Shown here: piece after piece, positions 1-11,300 of the stretch
Layout: every line of letters begins with the position of its first letter
How positions within the stretch are numbered: the first letter of the stretch is position 1
Origin: Elymus sibiricus
Lineage: Eukaryota; Streptophyta; Magnoliopsida; Poales; Poaceae
Length of the DNA: 64,000 nt
Direction: 5' to 3'
NCBI GenBank assembly: GCA_039707655.1
Contig: CM077666.1
Location: forward strand, 305,624,166 to 305,688,165
Notes under the pieces: generated by a model
What the model was told of the DNA's origin: nothing
Databases searched by the model: none
Seen by the model: the letters and a program-made list of their open reading frames with translations, nothing else
Made by a program: the position numbers and the translations under genes

Positions 1-377
1 ACTAGTATACTAAATTAAGGACAGTATAACCGAGCCTAATCCCTGCCCTCACAGCGATTTGGGTTTTCGGCCGTCCATTTTATTGATCTGGACGTTCCTG
101 GCCGTCAGATCTCGTGTGAAAAACGACCTGTACTGCACTGTGTGTAATCTGGCCCAGCTGTCCTGTGGGCTGCTGCTCCAGAGGCCGAAAGCAAGCCCTC
201 TGGTTAACTGGGCCGTTGGCCAGCCCACTATAACGCTTCGCTAAAGAGGTGCAGTCTGGGCTTCGCTGAAAGTGATCCACCGAAGGAGATCGATCGGTGT
301 CCCTCGCGAAAAAAATAGAGTTCGCTCGAAAGAGATGCCCCTTTCCCCTGTCAAGCTCTCTTCTTCCTCTGACCTAG
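1..377 (+). promoter_or_regulatory. 5' flank of an acidic-protein exon
   Basis: This stretch precedes the coding exon that opens at 378 and carries no convincing long frame. It becomes GC-richer towards the exon, as in many grass 5' leaders. I see no clear TATA box at a fixed distance. Calling it promoter plus 5' UTR is inference from position only. Confidence 0.25.
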
Positions 378-749
378 ATGGATCGCGCCGCCGCCGCCGC
401 ACATCGCCGTCGTAGTACCCTCCGCTCCCACCCTTTCTCCTACAAATCGCTCGGCACTTCGAATCCACATCGCCTCCAGAAACCCACCCCAGCCCCAATG
501 GTGAAGACGGCGAGGTACGACGACGAGGCGGTCTCCTCCTCCTGCGAGGAGCAAAAGGACATGTCTGACGCCGGCGGCTCCGAATCCGGCGAGGAGGGGG
601 AAAAGGGCGAGGCGGATGAGGAGGTGGCTGAGGAGGAGATCGAGGCCGTCACAACAAGTGCGGGCGCTGACGAACAGGCTGACGGCGGTGCTGCCGCTGC
701 AGGCGGGGAAGAAGATGAGGAGGAGTCGGAGTCCACCGACGACGACGAG
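378..749 (+). CDS. Orphan first exon encoding an acidic low-complexity protein (partial)
   Basis: The open frame starts with ATG at 378 and has a second in-frame ATG at 498 (MVKTARYDDEAV). Residues from about 40 on are very rich in Glu, Asp, Gly, Ala and Ser, ending ESTDDDE. The sequence GAG|GTGAGC at 747-755 is a good 5' splice donor in phase 0, so the coding exon probably ends at 749, and the frame beyond it closes at 785. The acidic tail suggests a nuclear or nucleolar protein, but no domain is visible and I do not recognise the gene. No convincing second exon was found in the next 3.4 kb, which is AT-rich and holds Helitron-like ends. The exon may be a transposon-captured fragment or the remnant of a disrupted gene. 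Confidence 0.4.
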
Positions 750-3033
750 GTGAGCAAGGGGCTAGGGTTTGGGTTCTCCATTTAGAGGGTTTCGATGATA
801 ATCAGTTTGGTTGATAGTTATCTGCATCCGGCTTCAGTAATAATTTAGAAACATTCTCGCATAATAGTAAATTCGGGGCATCTACATCACCGGCCTTTCT
901 TGTGGGCGAATGGAGCAGCTGCAAGGCAACCACGTTACTCCCATAAGTTTGCTCCTTCTCTTCATTGGGAAAGTAGTCCTCTGCCTAATGTGCTCTTATT
1001 CTCTTTTGAGTAATTAGTTATTGAATTGTTCTAGCAATAGCAGATGAAGTATTGCATGTATGCAAGAACGTACATACAATGTAGAAAAAAGAGAGGTCCA
1101 CTTATATCTGCTGAGAGAAGCACAAGTATAGAAAAGCTACACTGATTTGTTGAATTATTTCTTTCCGAGGAACCTCAAATTAAGGGATCCATCAGTGAAC
1201 AATATTCTTTGTAGAGATTCCATTGCAAATTATTGATAAAAAAGAACTCCATTTTTCTGGACACAGTAAACATTATTTGGAAAGCCATCGGCTGAAATAC
1301 CTACCATCTAGAAGGTGACATATGCTAATACTGTATTTTAGATAAAAATAGTATCTCAATCATCATCTTCGAGAAGTTTTAAAAGTTCTTAATATCACGC
1401 AACAGTTTGTATATGACGTAAAGCTTTGTGTCATTCCTTTTGAATCCTCCAATAGCAGACTTGAAGAACATTATAACTCTGAATGACTGAATAAGGCATG
1501 TTCTGTAACTAGCATACTCTAGACCAAAAAAGTTGCTAACTGGTGCTTCATTGTTCTTCGAACGCTCCTATTCAGAAATTTAACACATTCTTTTGTTGGT
1601 TTGCAAGTTTAATATCATAACAGTGGGCACTTGTTGGACTGATATCATGATATTTGTGATTACTAACATGTATACTATTTTGCATTATGCACACATATTA
1701 CTTTGTTCTATCAAAAAATGTACTCTATTTATAATCAATAACCTATCCATTCCCCACGCCTTACATTTTTTTGTTTCACTCATTGAGGCAGATTCTGCAA
1801 CCATCATATTTGCACGCCATCTTGGGTCAGCTCATGTTTCTCAATGCAGTGCAAACTATTACTATTCATTCAGATCTTGTTTGTGAATTTTATCTACACA
1901 AAATATACTCCCTGGAGATCATACTCGATTAGGCATGATGCAACCTGGGTGATTAAGGTTCTTTCATTTTAGGACCTTGAGCTGGTTGCCTGGTTTGTGA
2001 GAATATATGGTGTAAGACCAGGCATGATACATTTTGACACCTTGAGCAATTTGCCTGGTTTGTAATGCATTTAAATGAAGATGGAATGAAAAAAAATAGA
2101 AATAGTGGCGAGATCCCTAATTTCACTATTGTCCCTGTCTGAAGCAAAACTAATGTTGATTGATTAAATGGTATAAGCAAGTCCACATCTATCAATTAGA
2201 AGGAATGCCGACCGCTTAAGCTTATTCTCTATGCAAAATATTTGAAGTTGTTACTAAAGCAAAAATGCAATATTTTCTTGCAGATTCATGAGTCATCTGC
2301 TATGGAAAGATAAAAGTAAAGAAGACCAGATAATTACATTGTCATCTGGCCAACCTAATTACAAGAAACTTGCATTGATAGAAAAGCGTGTGATCATAAC
2401 CTTTCTGAGGATAGGGTGCAGTTCATGAGATATCTTCCTATATTTATCTGTACCATTGATGATGCCAATATCACCTTTTTTCTGACAGCCCACCATAATA
2501 TTATTCCTATATTGTCGTCTAGGTTAAATTCACCTCTTCCTTTGATTCTTCCACACTTGATATTATTCATGGAATGGAGTTTTTTTTATTCAAGTAGAAC
2601 TTTATCGCACATCAATATGAATATTTATTAATTTTCTGTCATTTTAATGCAAGCCTGTAGGTATATTGTTGTGATGAATAGCATGTTGGCTGAGGTAATC
2701 TAAGGCAATAATGTCCATGGTTGCGGTAACTCTGGTCTTCCATACGTCAAGCGTTATGAAAGTATTTTTTTATTGAGCTTGCATCTCAGGCTGTGAGATG
2801 GTTATTGATTCATTTCAGATTTTACACATGCTCTAGCTACCCATGAGCAATCCAAGCTCACTCTTGTTTCATATACTGATCCATATTTATGTGATGTGTA
2901 GATGAAACCAAACAAGTGGCGCACATTTGTTACAACATTATTTTGTTAATGTCTAACATGTTGTTAGTTTATGATCTTATGTTTGATCATTTTGCAAAAT
3001 ATTAAAGAAACTCCTATCATTTTAATGGAGAAA
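750..3033. other. AT-rich non-coding stretch after the orphan exon
   Basis: This begins as an intron-like sequence after the donor at 750. It has only short frames and scattered pyrimidine-AG motifs, for example near 2280 and 2818. Reading from 2282 in phase 0 gives nine codons and a stop, so I could not join a second exon with any confidence. Confidence 0.4.
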
Positions 3034-3072
3034 TGGATGGGTGAGGCAACGCGTGCCATCAATGCATCCAAG
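3034..3072 (+). mobile_element. Degenerate Helitron-like 3' end
   Basis: The segment aligns by eye with the better-preserved terminus at 4164-4198. It has the same order of blocks (GGGTG, GGCAACGCGTGCC, ATCAATG), and the differences are mostly C-to-T or G-to-A at former CpG sites. The expected terminal CTRR has decayed. It probably marks an older Helitron end or a tandemly trapped terminus. Confidence 0.35.
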
Positions 3073-4163
3073 TTTTATTACATATGCGTTCAGTTCTACC
3101 ACAACCTTTGTTTATTGTCTTGAGTTGTCTCGTTCCCAGATAGAGACAATTTAATTTCAAGACATCCATTCAAAAAAACTTCACAATTTTCGGAAAGGAA
3201 ACAACTCTGGCTTAGTGAAAAGAGCTAAGTTGTGGAGACACAATTGACTAATGTCTAGAGGCATAAATAATTTCAGGTAACAAAAGCATGCCAGATAGAC
3301 TGAGGGGTGCATATGAAATTCAAGATGGTGGTGATTTCTTACATGGTATTAAAGGATAATGTGTGCACAGTAGTGGCATGTAGTGTATCTCTTTTTATTC
3401 AATCTGTTTATCCCACGAAACTAAAATGAGTTGGTACCAAGAAACACAATATTGCTTAACCGGAGTTTTCTTTACATCTGAGCAGAACATTTTCATCCGA
3501 AATGAGTTGTAAACACCTTACTCTAAATAATATTATCACAGTTGTTATTTGCCTGTCTTGATGTTTGAGGACATGTTTATGTCTTGTCAAGTGATATGAG
3601 ATCCTTTTTTATGTGCAGTTTCCATGGATTCAACCAAAGGGGGTGTTTATCTTAAACATTGGGTTCATTATATCAGTATTGCTGCACTGCTTACTTATTG
3701 TTTAGTTCATCATGACATAGTTAAGATATGTAACAACAAAAACATCATGCACTCAAAATTTTGACTAATAGGAATATTATGCTAACTCTTTACTATCATC
3801 CTCTCAAACTTTATGCTGAGCTTGCTGGTAACAAAGGTCAGAATGGAACATATCAAGAAGTCTGACAACAACTTTTAATTTCCTAAAACTGTTTCGTTTT
3901 GGTATTGTTGCTAGAGTCCAATACTTATGCCTACCCTAAGTTATCCCTATGCAAAGCCTTTTTTAACTCATTATACAAAGCAGATACAAATATGATCCCA
4001 TGTATGAGTAGAGCTGGATCACCATCCATTTTGGTAAGATTACATAATTGTCTCCTTCATATGAATGCGTTATGTAGAGCACTAAATTGTTTGAAGAACT
4101 AAAACTTGAATTTGCATGCTGCCATATATTTTTGTAAATTTCTATCGCTCTATCGTAAAAATT

Positions 4164-4198
4164 GACGGGCGCAGCAACGCGCGCCATCGATGATCTAG
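4164..4198 (+). mobile_element. Helitron 3' terminus
   Basis: A GC-rich hairpin with arms GGCGC (4168-4172) and GCGCC (4181-4185) is followed nine bases later by CTAG (4195-4198) and then T. This is the canonical Helitron 3' end: a hairpin about 10 bases before CTRR, inserted before T. The matching 5' TC end was not located and may lie left of the window. If so, the element would contain the orphan acidic exon. Confidence 0.55.
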
Positions 4199-4551
4199 TA
4201 GAACACATGTAACCGATACCAAAAGGGCCAATCACATTTTTGTCCACGTTGATCTGTCTTGATAGCATCATTTCCGCCTGCTGGACCAATGTGGCAGACT
4301 CTAAGGGACAGGCATCTCATTTTTGCACACCCTGTGTTTCTATTCTAGTCTTCTCCCCATTAACCATAGTGCGCAGCGATGCCACTAGCACTAGATGAGG
4401 GACACAACGGACCAGGAGCGTTCTCTGTCCAATACATGGCCGGCACCTCCGCACCAACACCAAGTTTTGCCGACTCACGCGGGGCCACGCTACTACGATC
4501 ACGAAAGCTCAAAATCATCCAGCCAAGATGATAAACGCTTTTGTCACCGCC
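4199..4551. other. Non-coding spacer left of the short LTR retrotransposon
   Basis: No supported gene is present. This DNA is the left flank of the insertion at 4557 and was continuous with 7073 onward before insertion, because the duplicated pentamer GTTTG joins them. It probably lies downstream of the MATE gene. Confidence 0.4.
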
Positions 4552-4556
4552 GTTTG

Positions 4557-4714
4557 TGTTAGAAGGGATAGAGATGATTTGGTGGAATCGTTGTTTTATT
4601 GCTTGAGCCTCGTGGGCGTATATATAGGAGTACAATGATCTACTTGGAGTACAAGACAAGGCAGGACCAAATCCTAGTCTATCCTATACTTCCTAATAAT
4701 CAATATACTCAACA
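4557..4714 (-). repeat. 3' LTR of the short LTR retrotransposon
   Basis: This copy is identical to 6910-7067 except for a G/A difference near 4614. On the minus strand it contains a TATATATA box (plus about 4619-4626) and an AATAAAA polyadenylation-like motif. TSD GTTTG abuts its left edge. Confidence 0.85.
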
Positions 4715-5098
4715 TCCCCCCGCAGTCACAACGGTAGCGACGCAGACGGTGAGACTGGAGAAGAATCCGAAGGTAAGCGGACGGACACCCCCCCACAGTC
4801 GTAACGGTCGATGCATCGCGAAAGTCGTGGCTGGAGTGGAAACCGACGAGGTTGCTCAAGCAAGGCGGTAGTCCTTTGTGCCGATGTCGATGTAGCCGAG
4901 AGCGTAGGGTGGTGGAGCCGTGGTCGAGGTAGCCGTGCAAAGAACGCCGTGGTCGATGTCGAGTCGGGGTGGCCGGTGTCGAGGAAGTCGCCGTGGAGCC
5001 GCGGGCGCAAGGAGGCGCCGAGTTAGTCATGGGCGCAGTGGTGTCGAGGTAGTGGTGCGCCGGGGAGAAGACGATGTTGGCGACGCGTCGCGCCGGGG

Positions 5099-5274
5099 TT
5101 GCCAAGCCCGGGGACACATCGTAGACGAAGGCACGCACCGGTGTTGCCAGCACCGGGCATGCGTAGACGGACGAAGACGAAGTTGACGAAGCGCCGACCA
5201 GGCTTGCCAGGCCCGGGGACACGTCGTGGACGAAGGCACGCATCGGTGTTGCCAGCACCGGGCATGCGTAGACG
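5099..5274. repeat. 104-bp-period direct repeat in the GC-rich interior
   Basis: A block beginning GCCAAGCCCGGGGACACATC at 5101 recurs at 5205 with a few substitutions. Each copy extends about 72 bp and ends in CCGGGCATGCGTAGACG. Confidence 0.7.
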
Positions 5275-5679
5275 AGGGACCTGCACGAGCTGTACGCCAT
5301 GTCGAGGAGTCGGAGGACCAGCAGAGAAGAAGACTCGACGACGGTTGTGGCGCCAATCAGTCTTGGGCCGATGTCACCAACGGTGGTCGGAGTAGACGAA
5401 GTGGTCGGGGAAGATGATGGCGACGGGCTGGTGCTGGACGTAGACGAAGGGGGTGGACGGGCGGCGGCGGCGGCTACGGGGGTAGCGGCGGCGGCGGCCG
5501 AAGAAGAGCGGCGGCGGCGGTGGCTAGTTAGGAGCGCGGTGGCGGTGCTCGAAGTAGGCGAAGAACCTGAGACTGTGACGAAGACCGGCGCGGACGGTGG
5601 CGTTCCCACGCCAGGGGAGGCGGCGCGGCGCATACCACGAAAAGTCGACGCGCGATGACGGCGGAGGGCACCGCCGGTC

Positions 5680-6085
5680 GCGGCGCTACGGCCCGAAGGG
5701 GCGACGCAGCAGCGACGGGTGGGCGGGTCGGGCGACGGCGGGAAGACCTCGGGGCGGTTGCATGGACCGCGTGCCACGCTCGCTACGGCCCGACGGGGCG
5801 ACGCAGCGGCAGCGCGAGGGTCGGTGTAGCCTCGGGGACGGCCTGGAGCGGACGGCCTCGGGGCGGCGGTTGACCGCGGGCCGCGGCACTACGGCCCGAA
5901 GGGGCGACGCAGCAGCAGCGCGCGGGATGGTGCAACCACGGGGACGGCCTCAGGGCGGCGGCGGGGACCACAAGCCGCAGCGCTACGGCCCGTAGGGGCG
6001 ACGCAACGGAGGCGCAGATCGGTGCAGCCACAGGGAGAACCACTGGGCGACGGCGCTGCGGCCCGACGGGGCGACGCAGCGGCAT
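5680..6085. repeat. Five dispersed copies of a ~25-bp GC-rich motif at about 75-110 bp spacing
   Basis: The motif CTACGGCCCGAAGGGGCGAC appears with small changes near 5684, 5781, 5889, 5980 and 6056. On the minus strand it reads Val-Ala-Pro-Ser-Gly-Arg in one frame and Arg-Pro-Val-Gly-Pro in another. It suggests local amplification rather than a conserved protein repeat. Confidence 0.6.
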
Positions 6086-6277
6086 CCCGATGCTCGATCG
6101 GTGTAGGGGCACGTTGTACTCGGGACGTTCTTCATGGGACCTGCGGAGGCGCGCGCAACCGACGGGCCAGGTCGGTCGCACGTCGCAGATGAGGCGGATC
6201 GCGGCGGTGGGCGGGTGATCAATCCGATCGCGCGCGAGGTCGGGGACGCCGCTCGGTGGAGGCGGGGTGGTGGCAGA

Positions 6278-6521
6278 GTCCCGGTCGTAGCAGGGCGGCG
6301 ACAGCCGGCGTAGATCGACGGGCGAGCCGACGCGCGAACGGCGGCTGTGATGGGCCGCCGCATGGCGCGAGGCCGCCGGGTCGGGGCGGAGGCCGGGTGG
6401 GCGCACAGGAGTCCCGGTCGGAGTAGGGCGGCGACAGCCGGCGTAGATCGACGGGCGAGCCGACACGCGAACGGCGGCTGTGATGGGCCGCCGCATCGCG
6501 CGAGGCCGCCGGGTCGGGGCG
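6278..6521. repeat. 133-bp tandem duplication
   Basis: The sequence starting GTCCCGGTCG at 6278 restarts at 6411. It is nearly identical for about 110 bp, through the GGGCCGCCGCAT and GGGTCGGGGCG blocks. Confidence 0.7.
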
Positions 6522-6909
6522 ACGGGCGAGCAGACGCGCGGACGACGGGCGTGAGGGGCCGCCTGTCGCGCGAGGCCGCCGAGTCGGTGAAGAAACCGGC
6601 GGGTCGCGCCGGTGTTGGAGTAGAGGCGCACGGAGGTCGATGGCGGCGGTGGGCGACGCAATCCGATTTATGACCGGTAAACCAAAAAGTAAACGCCGAT
6701 CAAGGTGACCGGCGAGAGAGAGAAAAACCCGGATCAAAGGATCGGTAAAAAAACTCTAGGGCAACCGATCAACACGACCGACGGACGAACCCTAGGTACG
6801 GGCGGCGCGGCCCCCGGCGGCGGTCATGGAAGCCGACCGCCCCGGGGGCGGCGCGCGGGGCGGAAGCGGTGGGCGGCGGCTAGGGTTTGGATCGGTTAGG
6901 CTGATACCA

Positions 6910-7067
6910 TGTTAGAAGGGATAGAGATGATTTGGTGGAATCGTTGTTTTATTGCTTGAGCCTCGTGGACGTATATATAGGAGTACAATGATCTACTTGG
7001 AGTACAAGACAAGGCAGGACCAAATCCTAGTCTATCCTATACTTCCTAATAATCAATATACTCAACA
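6910..7067 (-). repeat. 5' LTR of the short LTR retrotransposon
   Basis: This is the upstream LTR in the minus orientation. It is followed directly by the primer-binding site TGGTATCAG (plus 6901-6909), and TSD GTTTG abuts its right edge at 7068-7072. Confidence 0.85.
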
Positions 7068-7072
7068 GTTTG

Positions 7073-7581
7073 CCCATGAAGCACATTTCTGCAAAGTCTT
7101 AACGTTGCTTCCTTGCTTTATTTGTCCTGGCGAACGTCAATTTTACCTTTCCAGATTCGTAGTGGCCCTCAACTATAATAATCACTAGCGTTCGCATCCC
7201 TCAGAAATGCACAAAAACCAAGCATATGCAATGCTGACGAGGAACCTCCTTTCCATGCAATTGAGCAATTATATATATTCTTTCCGTGAAGAGAATAGTC
7301 TCATCAATCCTCTCAGGAAATCCTGGATCCATATGATGGATTCTAGTGAAGAAACATTTTACTCCCTTATATATTATCAAGTAACATTTTATTTTCTGTA
7401 TCCGAACTGTTTTACCAAAGCGGATCGCCTATTTCCCGATGTTTCCGTGAATAATCGCACATGCTAGTGACATCGAGACGAAGCACCATTTTTGGCAACC
7501 AATTCCTCATTGGTTCCTTATCTCCATGCACATCTCCCTGGCCAATTTCCCAAGAAAATTGTGCATCATGTCTTGTGTGTC
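7073..7581. other. 3' flank of the MATE gene
   Basis: No supported coding region is present. It probably contains the 3' UTR and terminator of the minus-strand MATE gene ending at 7582. The short LTR retrotransposon inserted about 500 bp beyond that stop codon. Confidence 0.4.
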
Positions 7582-9684
7582 TCATGTTGCCAAGTCTACA
7601 GGCAGGGAAGAACTGAAAACCCTGTCCTTTGCCTTCAAAGCCTACCAAAGCAATAACATATATAGGTCACTGAGAAGTCAACGAAACAAAACAAACAAAT
7701 ATGACAGCGTGCTTACTTCTTTGTCCCAGTTGGTTTGCAGGGTAATGGACAGGAGCAACACTGTCTACACGACAAGTCCGCAGGTTAATCCGAACCACAG
7801 CCCCTAACAGTTCATAATCACATTTTTCAGAGGTTTCCCCAAGTCAAATGAGGAGTATAGGTCAACTTAGAGCTTTTTGTATTATAAGATAAGATTGGTG
7901 AAATAGGTACCATTCCACCAAGATGGTACACAAAGGCAAAATATAAAGCCACCGGGATGCCGACAAGGTAGTAGGCGCTGAGATTGACATACGCGCCAAT
8001 CTTCTGAAAGCCACAGCCCCTAACAATACCTGAAAAAACGCCGATCACAGATATTGTTCATCCTATATCTATATGCAGGCTCCTTATAATTTCCAAATTT
8101 ATTTTCTCTGAAGCACCTTGAATGCACTTACCTGAAAGGACACACTGCAGGTCATCAAACAAGAATGTCACGGCAAGAATGGGCATCATTCTGGCAATGT
8201 ATTCCACCACTTCCTTCTCGTTACTGTACGCGTACCCCCATAAATTGCGCACCAAAATGATAGCAAGACCGACCGATACGCTCGACACAAGACCCAGAAC
8301 CATGATCACATGGGTCGCTAAACGGGCAGCCTCAGGTCGCCCAGCACCGAGCTCGTTTGATACACGGGTGCTACAGAGGCGAGAGATAATGAATATCAGG
8401 TTTTCCGTATGGTAAGATACTAGATAATATCATTGAAGTACTATATGATCAAAATATCAGGTTTATGAATTCGAGTTGTTCAATCTCACCTTATAGCTGC
8501 ACCAAGCCCAGATGGGATTCTGAATACTAATGAAAGAGTATTTAAACTGCAGCAAATTGAGCTGTTACTATCAGAAGAAGGCGAAGGCGAACCGGATGTG
8601 AAATAAACCATGCATATGATACCTCACCTGATGGACAACACCGACGCCTCGAGCTTAGGATTTGGAAGAAATCCAGAAAAAAGTACAAGCAGCTCAAATG
8701 ACCCCCACTCCAAACTGTGTAAAATAAATGTAGGATGAAGTTCAGTTGGAGATAGATGACGAAAAATTCTACCTGCAATTAGAGGGATTAACTCAAACTT
8801 ACCAAACCATGAGAGCAGATGGAACGGCAAGCCTCAAAAAGCTAAGGATGTCGCGAAACGCCTCCATTGACAACCCTGTCCAAGTCCTCTTACAGGATGG
8901 AGAGAGCCTGATGTAGAGAGCCAAGATGAGCAGATTGGTCAGGTAAGAGATTGTATTGGCCAAGGCAGCACCCTTGTTGCCCAGGCCTAGCTTGTAAACC
9001 AGCAACCAGCACACCAAGATATGGTTCAGTGCTGTGACACCTGAGCTGAGCATCACCGGGAGGACGATGTTTTGCGTTTGTAGGAACCGGACATGGCACT
9101 GCAGCGGACCGTAAACGAAGAGTGCCGGAATCATCCAACGGATGTAGCTCCCTGCTCCCATAGCAATCTCAGGGTCCTGGCTGAAGAAGAGGAGGATCTG
9201 GCCGGTGTATGCTCATATCACAGCAACCACAACGCTCAGAGGAGTGAGCACAAGGATTGCCCTCTGCTTGTAGATACCAAGAAGATGGTACTGCTTTGCT
9301 CCGAAGGCTTGCCCACACAGTGTGTCCAAGCTGCTCGACATGCCGGCCTCAAATGATCATGAACAAAGCAAGGTGATGTTAGTTGTTCAGGAGGTCCAAC
9401 GTATGTAAGAGATGAAATTGACATAATATATATACCAACAAGCTGAAGCCGGTGACACCGGTGAAGGAGGTGGCGATGGAGGCACTCGAGAGATCGAGCT
9501 CACCGAGATGACCGACAAACATGACCGATATCATCTGGACGACGTTCTGCAGGAGGCTTCCGACGATGAGAGGCCCGGCAAGGTACAACTGCTTCTTGAC
9601 CTCAATCACTAAGAGGCTCTCTCCAGGACCTCCTGCCTTCTCAATGTTGCCTCCAACAAGGGGCTCCTCCATGTTTGGCACCAT
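7582..9684 (-). pseudogene. MATE / DETOXIFICATION-type efflux transporter gene with two nonsense codons
   Basis: Eight exons can be joined with GT-AG introns in consistent phase: 9684-9436, 9347-8803, 8714-8628, 8546-8490, 8370-8132, 8029-7911, 7803-7717 and 7641-7582. The start could be 9684 (MVPNMEEPL) or 9672 (MEEPLVGG). The product would be about 476-480 residues, the usual plant MATE length. Family blocks visible include PLIVGSLLQNVVQMISVMFVGHLG, LDTLCGQAFGAKQYH, and RVSNELGAGRPEAARL of the second MatE half; the C-terminus is DRVFSSSLPVDLAT. MATE proteins export organic cations, flavonoids or toxins by H+ or Na+ antiport across the plasma membrane or tonoplast. The frame is broken by TGA at 9213-9215, where the family has Trp before AYTGQIL, and by TAG at 7765-7767, where Gln is expected before the last transmembrane helix. 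Splice sites are intact, so decay looks recent. Sequencing error at two sites is the alternative. Confidence 0.85.
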
Positions 9685-10916
9685 CCTAGGAACTTCACAC
9701 ACTACTTCAGAACAAGGTAGGTGTTCACAAGTGAAATGAAGGGATATTTAACACGAACATGGAAGAAGATACCAATGGTTTTCACCAGTATTATATAGCC
9801 AAATTCCAACAGGAAATCGAGAGGAAACAGAGGGCATTAGCTTGGCAGCCAAGTTCAACTTGTGTCAGCAAGAAAATTCGAGCATGATTGAGACGATTCA
9901 GAGTACAGAAGTCAAGTGGACTAAAACTCTATGGGAGACTAAGGAGGCAGCTAGGCAACCAGGTTCAACACAACTGAGAGAATAACTATCCGACAATCTG
10001 TAGTGAATTGGATGATACATGCTCGACCAGAACAAGATTGCCATTTCTATCCCTTCTTGATAAATTTAATTAAGCGCACTTAGATCTGCAATACTAATCA
10101 GAGGAATATATACCAAGGTAATGAAATCAATCATGGACTCCCTTTGCCCACTCGTTGTCACTGTCACACATTTTGAACATATCAATAATGCAAACAGCTA
10201 AAGGCTCGGCCAATCGTTTCTAAGCGCACGTATCTAAAAATTCGTTACTTTTTGTTCTGTCGTGTCTGACCACTCACGTGCTACCACCTAAATGAAAGGG
10301 CATTTTCCAAGATCCAGGGCCATTAGCGAATCAACTGACGAGTCCTGTGATTAGGAACTGCAAAAGTAAAAAATCAGCGGAAATGCTAAAACTGTCAGAA
10401 TGACTTCTTGAATCCACGCGAGTTAAGTGCAGGAGATTTCATATGTCAAAATAAATAAATGGAGGAGATTTCAAGACACCCCTCCTCCACGCACAGAACA
10501 AAAGCTCCTAAGATGTTCTTCAAAATGAGGCATCGCTACTCAGGAGCTTGTAACAAAGGAAAACTCTGCTGCGTTCGGATGCTACAACCATAGCGCCGAA
10601 TCAAATTCCAGCGAAGTGGCGAACCTCTCCAATGGAGCAAAACCGATAAAGGCTAGAAGGGGGATAAGAGCCGCACCGCAGGCAGGTGGAAGCCGTGTAG
10701 AAGATTGCGTGGGAGGGAGAGCACCAGGCGGGCTAGACGTCGGCCGTCGGCCGCCCTGGTGGCCACGGCGAGGAAGCGGTAAGAGAAGTCCTCCTGAGAC
10801 GGCGGATGGGGCCGCGAGCAAGGCGGCTACGGAGAAAATGAGTGCACAGTCACACCACATAAAGTAGAAGTACTACCGGCCTCAAACGCTTGACTTCACC
10901 CCTCGTGTCCAGCCTA
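9685..10916. other. Upstream region of the MATE gene; no supported gene
   Basis: This holds the presumed minus-strand promoter and 5' UTR of the MATE gene. Frames near 10582-10867 are GC-rich and lack recognisable domains, so I do not call them. No bounded transposon was seen. Confidence 0.35.
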
Positions 10917-11070
10917 AATATAGATGGATATATTGCGGCCCACGTCCGGCTCATTTCTGACCCCACTCCGTCCTCACAAAAATTTCATCCGGAGCAAATC
11001 CTACGCTTCATTTCACTTTTTTCTGCTCCGTCTCTTCTCCTCCCTTTCTCCAATCCAATCTCCGTCCACA

Positions 11071-11300
11071 ATGTTGAGCTCCGGTAGCCACTCGGACGGC
11101 TTCGGCGATGACTGAAACGCTTTCCTCCGCAAGGCAGCCGACGACAAGGACGAGCTGGCCCTCCGCATCGCGCTGCAGCGGGCGCAGGTGGACACGGGGG
11201 GCAGTTCCGGATCTGCTTCATCGCCTGCCTCTCGCCGGCGCAGCGGCGACGCCGGAGCTGGCTCTTCCTGCCCTGCGTGCGGCTTCGCGTGGACAGCTCA
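11071..11300 (+). pseudogene. Left part of an unrecognised gene fragment split by a CACTA element
   Basis: ATG at 11071 opens a frame (MLSSGSHSDGFGDD) that stops at TGA 11113-11115. The same frame after the stop reads NAFLRKAADDKDELALRIAL and then drifts into low complexity. The upstream sequence (10917-11070), with TCCGG and GCTCATTTCTGACCCC blocks, resembles leaders of PIF/Harbinger elements, so this may be a Harbinger ORF1 remnant rather than a host gene. The CACTA element interrupts it at 11301, and flanking DNA resumes at 12930. No function can be assigned. Confidence 0.35.

Larger units (their letters stand above)
4557..7067 (-). mobile_element. Short non-autonomous LTR retrotransposon (LARD/TRIM-like, copia-type signals)
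   Basis: Two 158-bp LTRs (4557-4714 and 6910-7067) differ by one substitution that I can see and run TG...CA in the minus orientation. The element is flanked by the 5-bp duplication GTTTG at 4552-4556 and 7068-7072. On the minus strand TGGTATCAG, an initiator-Met primer-binding site, directly follows the right LTR (plus 6901-6909). A GC...GGGGGGA polypurine tract precedes the left LTR (plus 4715-4722). The 2.2-kb interior is very GC-rich. Its long minus-strand frames are Arg/Pro/Ala-rich and show no gag, protease, integrase or reverse transcriptase motif. It is therefore non-autonomous and, judging by its LTRs, recently inserted. Confidence 0.85.

Noticed and set aside
4674..6661. Long minus-strand frames of 367 and 292 codons in the GC-rich element
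   Set aside because: They are Arg/Pro/Ala low-complexity, have overlapping open frames on both strands, and arise from GC-rich repeats. No domain supports a real protein.
10582..10867. Overlapping GC-rich frames on both strands upstream of the MATE gene
   Set aside because: No domain, no clear splice context and no conserved motif; coding status cannot be supported.
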